Of a stretch of 32,052 bases of DNA, positions 7,599 to 17,400 are shown one piece after another. The position numbers and the translations under genes were made by a program. The DNA is taken from NCBI GenBank assembly GCA_938008665.1, contig CALLKA010000074.1, positions 1 through 32,052 on the forward strand, given 5' to 3'. Numbering within the stretch: position 1 is the stretch's first letter; each line of letters opens with the position of its first letter. Origin of the DNA: an uncultured Bacteroidota bacterium. Its GTDB lineage: Bacteria; Bacteroidota; Bacteroidia; Chitinophagales; Chitinophagaceae. The notes under the pieces are model-generated. The model made no database searches and was not told the DNA's origin. It saw only the letters and a list, made by a program, of their open reading frames with translations.

Positions 7599-9164
7599 TT
7601 ATTTAAGTTCCACAATCATTTCAATTTCAACAGAAATATTATTAGGGAGTGCAGCAACACCTAATGCTGAGCGTGCGTGCTTTCCTCTTTCTCCAAAAAC
7701 TTCCACCATTAAATTGGAAAATCCATTCATCACAGCAGGCTGCTGTACAAATGTGGGATCAGAATTTACCAATCCAAGCACTTTCACAATACGCTTTACT
7801 TTATTTAAATCACCGATATAGGATTTCAAAGTAGATAACATTGAAATCCCGGTAAGTCTTGCAGCTGCTGCGCCTTCTTCAATGGTCACATCTTTTCCTA
7901 AATGGCCATACATTTGTCCACCGCCTGGTTTGTCAGGGCCATGACCTGATAAGTAAACCAATTTTCCTACTTGAACTTGTTTCAAATAATTGGCAATAGG
8001 AGGGACCACAGGGATTAAAGTGATATTTGATTTTTTTAATCTTTCTTCAGGATTTACTTCCATAGGATCACTTGAAAATACCAAACATACAGGAGCATTG
8101 ATTTTCATATCCTGATGGGTGTTGGTTAATTTCCCAGTAGCATCGTCAAATGAAAATATTTGCACCTTGTCGTCATTTTGACTTGCAACAAAAACAAAAT
8201 TACCCAATGGTGTAAAGCTAAAATTTCTTGGTTTTTCTGCTACGGGTTGGTGGTACATTTTTGTGAGCAAACCGTTTTCGCCTATTTTAAAAATTGTGAG
8301 TTCGTTACTCGTTACTCTATTAGTGGAAATTAACCATTTGCCACTTGGGGAGATATGAATGTCACCACTTCCTTTAGACGCTTTTGTACTTGCGGTGTCT
8401 GCAATAATACTTTGTACTTTATTAAACTTATTTTGATCTATTGCAAAAACATCTACGGTACCCGACATTTCACTTATCAAATAACCATGTTTACCAGTGG
8501 CGTCAAATACAAAATGTCTTGGCCCATTTCCTGGCGTGATTGAAATGGCAGTATAGTTTTCGTCGACTAATCCATCTGCATAAATTTTATGCTGATAAAT
8601 TTTATCACCCCCTAAATCAGTCACTAATAAATAGGAGTGGTCCAAACTTAAAACAACATTATGTGCATGGGAAGCTTCCTGCCTTGCTTTGTCAATACTT
8701 GATCCATTGTATTTTATTTCTTGTGCAATTGGAAGTAGTGCACCATCCTCATTTGTTTTGAAAACACTTAAACTTCCCGAAGTATAATTAGCAGTATATA
8801 CTGTTTTACTTTCGGAACGATAAGTGATAAAGCATGGACCAGCTCCCTTAATGGCGGAGTTATTAATTTTTTCAAATTCATTATTGCTATTTAGCTTATA
8901 TGAATTTACAGAAGAGGCATCTTTTGATCCTTCAGAAACGGCATACATTAATTTACCTTCATTCGCTAAGGTTAAATAAGAGGCATTTGCATTTTCCTTG
9001 GTATACAATAAACTTGGTTTTCCTGTTACTGCATTTACGGAATAAACTTCAATACCTGGATTTCCTTTTTTAGTGTAGGAGCCTACCACTAATTGATATT
9101 GATTGGTGTCGGCAGGTGAAAAGTTAAGTAAGTTGGTTACAAGTAGTGTGGCAATAAAATTCAT
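7599..9164 (-). CDS. Lactonase beta-propeller fused to a RidA-like domain
   Basis: A 521-residue two-domain protein. Residues about 22-365 resemble the seven-bladed 6-phosphogluconolactonase (Pgl/YbhE-type) lactonase family, with VVGSYTKKGNPGIEVYSV at the start, then EASHAHNVVLS, GPRHFVFDATGKHGYLISE and GNFVFVASQNDDKVQIF. Residues about 375-521 form a divergent RidA-family domain (opening PPIANYLKQVQVGKLVYLSG) with Arg498 in HARSALGVAALP at the usual active-site position. The N-terminus is hydrophobic and may be a weak Sec signal, ending near SPA. It is the first gene of the operon and opposes the amidohydrolase gene at 9413. The predicted role is opening an aldonolactone, with RidA acting later in the same pathway. 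Confidence 0.85.
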   Translation of the reverse strand: MNFIATLLVTNLLNFSPADTNQYQLVVGSYTKKGNPGIEVYSVNAVTGKPSLLYTKENANASYLTLANEGKLMYAVSEGSKDASSVNSYKLNSNNEFEKINNSAIKGAGPCFITYRSESKTVYTANYTSGSLSVFKTNEDGALLPIAQEIKYNGSSIDKARQEASHAHNVVLSLDHSYLLVTDLGGDKIYQHKIYADGLVDENYTAISITPGNGPRHFVFDATGKHGYLISEMSGTVDVFAIDQNKFNKVQSIIADTASTKASKGSGDIHISPSGKWLISTNRVTSNELTIFKIGENGLLTKMYHQPVAEKPRNFSFTPLGNFVFVASQNDDKVQIFSFDDATGKLTNTHQDMKINAPVCLVFSSDPMEVNPEERLKKSNITLIPVVPPIANYLKQVQVGKLVYLSGHGPDKPGGGQMYGHLGKDVTIEEGAAAARLTGISMLSTLKSYIGDLNKVKRIVKVLGLVNSDPTFVQQPAVMNGFSNLMVEVFGERGKHARSALGVAALPNNISVEIEMIVELK

Positions 9165-9412
9165 AGCAATCGTTTATATTTTGAACCAAAAATTAATGAA
9201 TAAAACGCATATTTTGTGATGTGATAGTGACATTTTATACACTTTTTTTAAATAGGTTCTAAATAACACGTCTTCCATAGAATTTAACATAGTAAAATTT
9301 GGGATGAGCGGTATTCTAAAAAAAATTTAATTTAAGCAATTGATTTCATTTTCAAAATGTGTAGCTTTCCAATATAAAAAATCGATATTCTTATTTTTTA
9401 AAATTAATTTAT
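9165..9412. promoter_or_regulatory. Divergent intergenic region with a candidate promoter
   Basis: This 248-base AT-rich stretch separates the lactonase-RidA operon (leftward) from the amidohydrolase gene (rightward), so it must hold both promoters. For the rightward gene, TTG at 9340-9342 and TAGCTTTC at 9362-9369 resemble the Bacteroidota -33 TTTG and -7 TAnnTTTG elements with a 19-base gap. No convincing leftward pair was found. Three TCAC units lie close together on the minus strand around 9215-9235. No open reading frame is supported here. Confidence 0.35.
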
Positions 9413-10666
9413 ATGAAAAAACAGTATGCACTTTTATTAGGGTTGCTTGTATTTAGTTTAGGCGTAATTGCTCAAAATGCAAGCCCAATCTATGATGTAT
9501 TAGTTAAAGGTGGTCATGTAATTGATCCCAAAAATGGCATCGATGCCGTTATGGATGTAGCAATAAAACAAGGTAAAATATTTAAAGTTGATAAAAATTT
9601 AAATCCCAAAGATGCAAAACAGGTGGTAGATGCTACTGGTTTAATTGTAGCACCAGGTGTGATAGACCTACATGCGCATGTATTTGCAGGCACACAACCT
9701 GATCATTACCTAAGTGATGGCTTAAGTGCTTTAATGCCCGATGGTTATACTTTTAGAGTTGGGGTTACTACTGTGGTGGATTGTGGCGGTGCAGGTTGGA
9801 AAAATTTTGCCACTTTTAAGAAAAATGTAATTGATGTATCCCAAACTAGGGTGTTGTCTTTTTTAAATATTGTTGGTGAAGGAATGCGTGGTGGAAATTA
9901 CGAACAAGATTTGGCAGAGATGAATTCAAAATTTGCTGCAAGTGCTGCTAAACAATACAGTGATTATATTGTAGGGTTTAAATTGGCTCATTTTAATGGG
10001 GAAGATTGGACGCCAACGGACCGTGTTGTTGAAGCAGGGAATTTAGCAAAACTACCTGTAATCATTGATTTTGGTGGCTCCAAGCCTAATTTACCCATTC
10101 AAGATTTATTTTTTAAACATTTAAGACCAGGCGATATTTATACCCATACTTATGCTGCCTTAGGTGGTGCTCGTGAAGAAATTGTTGATGCAAAAAATAA
10201 CCTAAAGCCATTTGTATTAGAAGCACAAAAAAGAGGTATCATTTTTGATGTGGGTTATGGCGGTTCAAGTTTTAATTATTCACAAGCAATACCAGCCTTA
10301 AAAGCAGGTCTTTATCCAAACACGATAAGTACTGATTTGCATACGGGTAGCATGAACACTTCAATGAAGGATCAATTAAGTGTCATGTCAAAATTTTTAA
10401 ATATGGGCATGTCATTGGTGGAAGTCATCAAGGCGAGTACTTGGAAACCTGCACAGGTAATTAACCGTCCATTATTAGGTAATTTATCTGAAGGTTCCGA
10501 AGCGGATATTGCTATTTTTAATGTCAGAAAAGGCAACTTTGGATTTTATGATAAAACCGGATTCAAATTAAAGGGCACTGAAAAATTAGAATGTGAGGTT
10601 ACTATCAAGGGAGGCAAAGTGTTGTATGATTTAAACGGACTTGCAGACCCTATTTATGTAAAATAA
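9413..10666 (+). CDS. Exported amidohydrolase/deacetylase-family metallohydrolase (paralogue 1)
   Basis: A 417-residue amidohydrolase-superfamily enzyme related to dihydroorotase-like deacetylases of the EF_0837/AHA_3915 type, which from memory are found beside SelA-like PLP genes. A Sec signal (MKKQYALLLGLLVFSLG, cleavage near IAQ) precedes VKGGHVIDPKNG, the small beta domain. Candidate metal ligands are His87 and His89 (IDLHAHVF), Lys190 (IVGFK, possibly carboxylated), His245 (GDIYTHTY) and Asp308 (ISTDLHTG). The usual His after the lysine appears replaced by Asp219 in VIIDFGG. It probably removes an acyl group from an amino sugar acid in the periplasm. It stands alone, convergent with the next gene by one base. 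Confidence 0.85.
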   Translation: MKKQYALLLGLLVFSLGVIAQNASPIYDVLVKGGHVIDPKNGIDAVMDVAIKQGKIFKVDKNLNPKDAKQVVDATGLIVAPGVIDLHAHVFAGTQPDHYLSDGLSALMPDGYTFRVGVTTVVDCGGAGWKNFATFKKNVIDVSQTRVLSFLNIVGEGMRGGNYEQDLAEMNSKFAASAAKQYSDYIVGFKLAHFNGEDWTPTDRVVEAGNLAKLPVIIDFGGSKPNLPIQDLFFKHLRPGDIYTHTYAALGGAREEIVDAKNNLKPFVLEAQKRGIIFDVGYGGSSFNYSQAIPALKAGLYPNTISTDLHTGSMNTSMKDQLSVMSKFLNMGMSLVEVIKASTWKPAQVINRPLLGNLSEGSEADIAIFNVRKGNFGFYDKTGFKLKGTEKLECEVTIKGGKVLYDLNGLADPIYVK

Positions 10667-10667
10667 A

Positions 10668-12461
10668 TTATTTCTTTTCACTAAGTTGCTGAAGTTGCAT
10701 TTGTTTCATCTTGATTAATCTTAATCTTTGACGAACAATTGCAACTTCTGTTTTTGTGATAGAATCGCTATTGTTCCCAAAGTTTTTTCTTATATAACTT
10801 AAAATGCTAGCAATGTCGCGATCAGGCAATTGCGAAAACTTGGGCATCATGCCAACAAAGGGTTGCCCATTTATTTTTATTGGGCCTTCCAATCCTTTTA
10901 ATAAAACTGAAATAAGTGTATCCTTATTGCCATTCACCCAATCGGATGCTGCAATAGAAGGGAATCTGACGCCATCGCCTTTCCCATTTTTTTGATGACA
11001 CATCAAACAATTCATTTGATATAGTTTTTCTCCACCAATGGCTACTTTGTTACGTTCTAAATTATCTAAATCGATATCTGGATTTTTGACATAAGTTCTA
11101 TTTTCTCTTTCTTTCATTTTTGCCAAACTCTTTTCTGTGAAGTCCTCTTTTTTTCCGTTGAATTTCACTTTCCAAATTTTTCCTTTTTCAGATTCTGAAA
11201 TATACAAGGAACCATCTGGACCTTGCGCTAATCCCATCGGACGATATTTAGAATCGCTTGTATTTACTAAAGTATCTCTTCCAGTAAATCCATCTGCAAA
11301 CACTTCCCACTTTTGTGGTTTACCATTAACAAAAGGAACAAATGCTATAATGTATCCAGCTTGCGGATACGGCGCGCGAATAGTTGATCCATGAAATGCA
11401 ACAAATGCGCCATTTTTATAACGAGCAGGGAATTGATCTCCGGTATAAAATAATAAATCATTAGGTGCAAAATGTCCAGGGAAACCAACAATAGGCGTTT
11501 CAATGGTTGTATCTGTATTTTCTATTTTACCATTACCACCATATTCAGGATTTAGCATTACTTTTCCTTTCATTTGATCAAAGTAATAATAAGGCCAACC
11601 TGCATTTGCCCCGGGTTTTAATTTGTAAAAAGCTTCAGAAGGTAATAAGGCACTTTGCCATGCATTATAATATTGCGGCCAAGTATTTACAAGACCATCT
11701 CGGCCATGACCCACACAATACAATGAATTATCCTGCGTGTTCCAAGTCATTGCCACTAAGCTCCTTAAACCTGTCGCCACTTTTACGCCATCAACAGTTC
11801 GGAATTGATTTAATTTATTTTCGTCAAACATCCATACGCCTGCATTTGAATCTAAAATTGGGCAGGGGTTCATTCCTGGTGAACCTGGTAATCTGTTTTC
11901 AACTTGACAAGCATCAGAAGGAGCGCCAAAGGGAACAAAAATATGTCCCTTGCCATCAAATGCCAATGGCTTTCCATCATGTTCTCTTCTGCGACCACTA
12001 TCAATCACAATATATTCAGGTTCCCCCATGGGAATCATTGATTTAGCATCAAGTTTGTATCGATATACCAACATTTCGGAACTGGTATATAAATAACCAT
12101 TGTGAATACGCATACTCGTTGCATAAGCACCTTCCTTCAAATCTGGTCCAAAGTTTTTTATAATGTCAGCGCGACCATCTTTATTTTCATCTCTTAGAAC
12201 AAAATTCATTCCGCCTTCCACAAATCGATTTCCTTTCACATAGATATCCCCATTTTCGTTGACTGCTAGGTGTCGCGCTCTGCCAGGTAGGCTATCTACT
12301 ACTACGACTGCTTCAAAGCCATCTGGTAAAATTAATCCGCCATTTTTTTCACTAAAAAAAATACTACAACTCGTTAAAAATAAACAAATTGTGAAAATAA
12401 ATAATTGGGGTAAAGTTTTAAGCTGCATTTTTTTCGTATTAGATATTGTGCTTTTAGCCAA
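10668..12461 (-). CDS. Sorbosone/glucose dehydrogenase-like lipoprotein with C-terminal cytochrome c
   Basis: A 597-codon frame (586 residues if started at the ATG at 12428). The hydrophobic leader ends in the lipobox LTSC, so it is a lipoprotein. Residues about 45-450 form a sorbosone-dehydrogenase-like beta-propeller of the PQQ-type sugar dehydrogenase group, with GPDGSLYISESEKGKIWKV near its end. A cytochrome c domain follows, with heme motif Cys485-Leu-Met-Cys488-His489 and a later PFVGMMPKFSQ methionine as the likely axial ligand. Fusion lets electrons from sugar oxidation pass straight to the respiratory chain. It diverges from the sigma-factor gene and is convergent with the deacetylase. 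It probably oxidises an aldose to the lactone used by the lactonase; the sugar itself is unknown. Confidence 0.83.
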   Translation of the reverse strand: MAKSTISNTKKMQLKTLPQLFIFTICLFLTSCSIFFSEKNGGLILPDGFEAVVVVDSLPGRARHLAVNENGDIYVKGNRFVEGGMNFVLRDENKDGRADIIKNFGPDLKEGAYATSMRIHNGYLYTSSEMLVYRYKLDAKSMIPMGEPEYIVIDSGRRREHDGKPLAFDGKGHIFVPFGAPSDACQVENRLPGSPGMNPCPILDSNAGVWMFDENKLNQFRTVDGVKVATGLRSLVAMTWNTQDNSLYCVGHGRDGLVNTWPQYYNAWQSALLPSEAFYKLKPGANAGWPYYYFDQMKGKVMLNPEYGGNGKIENTDTTIETPIVGFPGHFAPNDLLFYTGDQFPARYKNGAFVAFHGSTIRAPYPQAGYIIAFVPFVNGKPQKWEVFADGFTGRDTLVNTSDSKYRPMGLAQGPDGSLYISESEKGKIWKVKFNGKKEDFTEKSLAKMKERENRTYVKNPDIDLDNLERNKVAIGGEKLYQMNCLMCHQKNGKGDGVRFPSIAASDWVNGNKDTLISVLLKGLEGPIKINGQPFVGMMPKFSQLPDRDIASILSYIRKNFGNNSDSITKTEVAIVRQRLRLIKMKQMQLQQLSEKK

Positions 12462-12480
12462 GTAAATCTACTTAATTTTT

Positions 12481-12499
12481 ATATTCAAAAATTGAATAT
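12481..12499. promoter_or_regulatory. Perfect 8-bp inverted repeat in divergent promoter region
   Basis: The arms ATATTCAA (12481-12488) and TTGAATAT (12492-12499) are exact complements around an AAA spacer. They sit between the dehydrogenase-cytochrome gene and the ECF sigma gene, a likely place for an operator. The region is very AT-rich, so a chance dyad is possible, and no known regulator site is recognised. Confidence 0.35.
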
Positions 12500-12587
12500 T
12501 TTATGAAAAAGATTTAAATTAGGTGTATAACTTTATTGATTAATATATTATTTAATTGACGTATATTCATAATCGATTGCTTGCTAT

Positions 12588-13121
12588 ATGACTATAAACA
12601 TTAATCATATTGACGTTGAATTATTGAATCGTTTGCGAGAAAATGATACGCAAGCGTTTGAGAGTATATATAAAAAATACTGGCAAAACCTTTACCTAAC
12701 AGCCTTTTCCATTTTAAAAGACAAACAAGCTGCTGAGGATATTATTCAAGATTTATTTATTCAGTTATGGAATAAACGGGCAACAATTTCAGTGACTGTT
12801 TCACTGAATGCATATTTATCCGCTTGTGTAAAGCATGAAGTTTTTAGAATCATCCGAAAACGAATAGCTGAATTAGATACCAATGAAGTTATCCAACCAG
12901 ATAAGACCTATAATGCACAGGAGTTGATTGAATACAAGGAGTTTCTAGCACATACACAACAGTTAATTGCAAAATTGTCAGTCAAGTGTCAGGAAGTTTT
13001 TGTTTTAAGTAGGGAGGATCAGTATTCTCATAAAGAAATTGCCGCGCAACTCAATATATCTTCAAAAACCGTTGAGAATCATATCGGTAAGGCGCTTGGC
13101 CTACTAAAAAATAGCCTGTAA
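12588..13121 (+). CDS. ECF RNA polymerase sigma factor (FecI/RpoE-like)
   Basis: A 177-residue sigma-70 factor of the extracytoplasmic-function type common in Bacteroidota. Region 2 spans about residues 15-80, including AFESIYKKYWQNLYLTAF and AAEDIIQDLFIQLWNKR. Region 4 covers about 120-175, with CQEVFVLSREDQYSHKEIA and the helix-turn-helix LNISSKTVENHIGKAL. There is no region 1 or 3, as usual for this class. The next genes are a FecR-type anti-sigma factor and a SusC with an STN domain, so it should direct transcription of the SusC/SusD transport genes, and perhaps the adjacent enzymes, when substrate is sensed. Its own promoter was not clearly found; a -7-like TAACTTTA lies at 12528-12535 without a partner. 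Confidence 0.93.
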   Translation: MTININHIDVELLNRLRENDTQAFESIYKKYWQNLYLTAFSILKDKQAAEDIIQDLFIQLWNKRATISVTVSLNAYLSACVKHEVFRIIRKRIAELDTNEVIQPDKTYNAQELIEYKEFLAHTQQLIAKLSVKCQEVFVLSREDQYSHKEIAAQLNISSKTVENHIGKALGLLKNSL

Positions 13122-13204
13122 AATAATTATTTTTTAATTTTATCCCATCTGGACTAGGGGATGAGACACAGTTTTTACTCTTATAGGAGAGAAAAAACTA
13201 TATT

Positions 13205-14398
13205 TTGGATAAAAAGTCAATACTGATATTGTTAGATAGATATTTAAAAAATCAGTCTAATACTAAAGAGAAAGAAAAGCTGGATGAATTTTTCGAGGAA
13301 AATTCAAATTCAATTGAGGCGTCAAAGTCCATTGAAAATGTAAATAAACTTGAGGATAAGATTTTTAATTATATTCAATTTGGCATAAAGGAGCAGGTTA
13401 AAAAAGAAAGGACATTAAACCGCATGCCATATTTGCAAATTGCAGCTTCCGTTTTGGTCCTTTTCTTATTTTCCACCACTATTTATTTTTACAGAAGTTC
13501 ACTAGCTAGTAAATCGCAATTGCCTATAGCGCAGCGTGTCTCAAAACTTGAAGATAAACAACCTGCAAAAAATATTGCAATTTTAACTTTGGGTAATAAT
13601 TCTCAAATAGTTTTAGATGAGGCTTCCAATGGCGAAATTGCGCAAGAAAGTGGTGTCAGTATTTTAAAAACAGATAAAGGGGAGTTGGTTTATAAAATTA
13701 GGAATTCAAACAAATTGAACACCAATGATTTGAATAAGTACAACACAATTTCAACACCTATGGGCGGTAAATTTAAAGTGATATTGCCTGATGGAAGTTT
13801 GGTCGTGTTGAATGCCGCCTCTACCTTAAAGTATCCTGTGCACTTTGATGAAAAATTAAGAAAAGTATCATTTACCGGTGAAGCCTATTTCGAAATCGCA
13901 AAATTAGAAGATAAGCATAAAAAGCGCGTTCCTTTTTATGTGTATTCTAATGATCAAATAGTAGAAGTGCTAGGAACCCATTTTAATATTAATTCTTATG
14001 CCAACGAAGAGTATAGTAAAACAACTTTATTAGAAGGTTCTGTGAAAATTATTAACGAGAAATCATCAGCAACTGGTAAAATTCTTAAGCCGGGTCAACA
14101 GGCAGTGATTAAGAGAGGGGATGTTCAAACTAAAATAATGATTGCTGATGAAGCACAAGCTTTAGCATGGAAAGACGGCTACTTCTTATTTAAAAATACA
14201 AATATTAAAGATGTTGTCAATGAGTTAGAGCGATGGTATAATGTAGATATACAATATGAAGATGCCATGGAATTTGAAAATATTACTGGTTACATCTCCA
14301 GAAATGTAAAAATTTCAAGTGTATTAAAAATGTTGCAATTAAGTGGTATTGTGAATTATGAAATAAATGGAAGTAAAATAATCATTAAAGGCTCGTAA
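13205..14398 (+). CDS. FecR-family anti-sigma factor
   Basis: A 397-residue inner-membrane regulator that holds the upstream sigma factor until a signal arrives from the outer-membrane transporter. The cytoplasmic N-terminus (about 1-74) is followed by one membrane helix at about 75-96 (LQIAASVLVLFLFSTTIYF). The periplasmic FecR domain covers about 180-290, with TPMGGKFKVILPDGSLVVL and FTGEAYFEI. A DUF4974-type C-terminus (about 320-395) includes NTNIKDVVNELERWYNV. I use the TTG at 13205 because no in-frame ATG precedes it and AGGAGAG lies about 11 bases upstream, an unusually good ribosome site for this genome. The gene is separated from the sigma gene by 83 bases. Confidence 0.92.
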   Translation: MDKKSILILLDRYLKNQSNTKEKEKLDEFFEENSNSIEASKSIENVNKLEDKIFNYIQFGIKEQVKKERTLNRMPYLQIAASVLVLFLFSTTIYFYRSSLASKSQLPIAQRVSKLEDKQPAKNIAILTLGNNSQIVLDEASNGEIAQESGVSILKTDKGELVYKIRNSNKLNTNDLNKYNTISTPMGGKFKVILPDGSLVVLNAASTLKYPVHFDEKLRKVSFTGEAYFEIAKLEDKHKKRVPFYVYSNDQIVEVLGTHFNINSYANEEYSKTTLLEGSVKIINEKSSATGKILKPGQQAVIKRGDVQTKIMIADEAQALAWKDGYFLFKNTNIKDVVNELERWYNVDIQYEDAMEFENITGYISRNVKISSVLKMLQLSGIVNYEINGSKIIIKGS

Positions 14399-14417
14399 AA
14401 ATATAAATTTCAAAAAA

Positions 14418-17400
14418 ATGAAAAAAGTCCTACTCGAATCATTAAAAAATTGGTGGAGCCAATTGTTTAATGAGATTGTTGAAGCAGTCAACTTGCAACA
14501 ATCAAAATTTTTATTGAAAGTGACATCAGTTGCATTTTTTATTTTCTTATTTGTTTCGGTAAAGGCACAAGCTGAAAATGTAAATCAGTTTGTCACTTTA
14601 AATGAAACAAATTCAAGTATTGAAAAAATAATACTTGAAATCAGAACGCAGACAGGATATGATTTTTTGTACAATGCGCGATTAATGAAAGATACAAAAC
14701 CTGTAACTATTGTTGTTAAAAATGAGTATTTTAAGAAAGTATTAGAAGCTGCTTTAAAAGACCAGCCCATTACTTTTGCGATTATAGAAAATACCATTAT
14801 TTTAAAAAAAGCGGAAAAAGATAGAAGAAAAAATAATACGCCTATAATTTCGGTATTACCCCAGATGTCTAGTCAACCAAACATGACACCCATAAGTTTA
14901 AAGTCAGGCGGGGAAGCTGCTATTACTGCAAATCGAACAATAACTGGAAAGGTACAGGATGCAAAGGGAGAAGCCCTAGCTGGTGTAAGCGTTACCATCA
15001 AAGGAACACAAATAGGCACCACCACTGATGCAACCGGTTTATTCTCAATTAATGCTATTGATAATGAAGTGCTTGTTTTTTCTTATGTTGGATATGCAAC
15101 GCAGGAAGTAAATGCAACAGGCAAAGATAATCTTACGATAAAACTAGCGGAAGCGAATGCCTCTTTAAGTGAGGTCGTTGTTACCGCTTTTGGTGTGAGC
15201 AAGCAAAGAAGAGGTTTGGGATATGCTGTGCAAGAAGTAGGGGGTAAAGATTTTACTGAAGGAAGAATGAATAATATAGCGAGTGCATTATCTGGTAAAA
15301 TTGCGGGTGTGGATGCGGTGCAATCCAACGCAGGTGCTGGATCATCTAGTAGGGTCATCATTAGAGGTAATACATCTTTAAATGGAAATCAGCAACCTTT
15401 GTATGTGGTAGATGGGATGCCTATTGATAATCAAAACAGAGGTCCTGTTACATCATCGACACAACTTAATGTGGATAGGGGTGATGGAATTTCAAGCATC
15501 AATCCTGATGACATTGCTTCTATTTCAGTTTTGAAAGGTGGAGCAGCTGCCGCGCTTTATGGTAGTCAAGCGGCCAATGGTGTTGTACTTATCACAACAA
15601 AAAAGGGAAATGTTCAAAAAGGAATTGGCATTGAATATACGACAGATGTAAATCAAGGAACACCATATATTTTTCCAAATTTTCAATACGAATATGGCCA
15701 AGGTAATGATGGTGTGAAACCGGCAACTGCTGCTGCAGCTTTAAGTTCGGGTCGTTTGTCCTATGGTGCAAAAATGGATGGCACGCAAGTAATGCAATTT
15801 GATGGTGTAGCAAGACCGTATTCACCAGTTAATGTGAAACAAAATATTTTAAATTTTTATCAACCAAGTCAAAATATTTTAAATAGCGTTTCTTTAAGTG
15901 CAGGTTCTCAAAAAATGCAAATGCGTTTATCTTTAAGTGATTTAAGAGCAAGAGACCAACAACCTAATTCAGAATTTTTCCGTAAAACGATTAATATGAA
16001 TATGCGCGCCAAGATGGGTAAAAATGATTTTATCACATTAGAATCAAGCGTACAATATAATATCGTTAAGGGGGTAAATCGTCCAACAGTTGGTTATGCA
16101 GAATTAAATGCTGCATGGCCAGTATACTTAGCTGCCAATGTGGTGGATGTAAGGAATATGGCAGGTACGGATCCTACCAGGCCGGGTATTAACGCAGTTA
16201 CAGGCAGAGAGCTTGAATGGAATCCAGTGCCAGCAGCTGTTAACCCATATTACGCGGCGTATCAAACTAACAATAAAGACGATCAACAAAGATTAATTGG
16301 AAGAACAAGTTTGCAAGTTAATTTAGCTAAGAATTTATTCTTCAAAGGTACCGTAGCATTGAATTCAATTTATTATACAGAATCAAACTATGTTCCAAAA
16401 ACAAATGCATTTACACCATTGGGTTATTTTAGATCTGGGAAAGAGCAATCTAATAAAACAACTTTCCAAGGAATCTTGAATTACAATAATCGTTTCATGG
16501 GTGATAAAATCGGCTTGAATTTAATGGCAGGCGCGAACCAAGAAAAAAATGATTATAGTAGTAACACCGCAAATGGTACACAATGGATTGTACCCAATTT
16601 ATACAGCATCACTAATTTAGTGAATAGAGATTTGGCAAACGCAAGTTCTTTATCGCTAGCAGGTATTGCATCTGATGGAACTAATTCAGTATTTAGTGAA
16701 GCTAATTTGGATTACGATAATGTATTTTTCTTAACTGTAACAGGAAGAAATGATTGGTTCTCTGTTTTAAATCCAGGGTTTAATTCCATTTTCTATCCTT
16801 CTATTGGTGGTAGTTTTATTTTATCTGATGTAGTTAAAATGCCTAAGTTCATTGACTTTGCAAAATTAAGATCATCATGGGCTGAAGTGGGAAGTGCAAC
16901 TGTAAATGCCGGAAGTATTAACCAAATATACACGATCAGCAATTTAAATGCTTATGGTTTACCAACATTAAGTAATCCAAATATATTGCCTAACCCAAAT
17001 ATTAGACCAATTACAGCTACAACTATTGAAGGTGGTTTTGATGTTAGAATGTTGGACAACAGATTAGGCATTGATGTTAACTATTATTCTAGAAAAACGA
17101 AGAATGATATATTAGCGCCACCAATTTCAAATGCAACTGGTTATACAGCTGGACCACAAAACATGGGCTTGATAACGAACAAGGGATGGGAAATTACCTT
17201 AAGCGGTAATCCAATTAAGAAAACTGATTTTAGTTGGAATATTGTTTACAATTTTAGTTACAATCAAAGTGAAATCATTGAGTTAGCGCCAGGCATTGAT
17301 GTACTCACTTTAGGTAATGCGATTGGAGGGCCAACTATTATTAATGCAGTTGGTTTGCCTTATTCAACTGTCCGTGCCTATGTAATGAAAAGAAATGCAA

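Noticed and set aside
9413..10666. Dihydroorotase in pyrimidine synthesis
   Set aside because: It is exported, is present in two copies and lies beside sugar-acid genes; the motifs match the deacetylase-like amidohydrolases instead.
11507..12046. 179-codon plus-strand reading frame opposite the sugar dehydrogenase
   Set aside because: It lies wholly antisense to a well-supported gene, has no recognisable domain and has a composition typical of a shadow frame.
13122..13204. Regulatory stem (ATCCC...GGGAT) between sigma factor and fecR
   Set aside because: The arms are only five bases with a long loop, so the evidence is too weak to list as a site.
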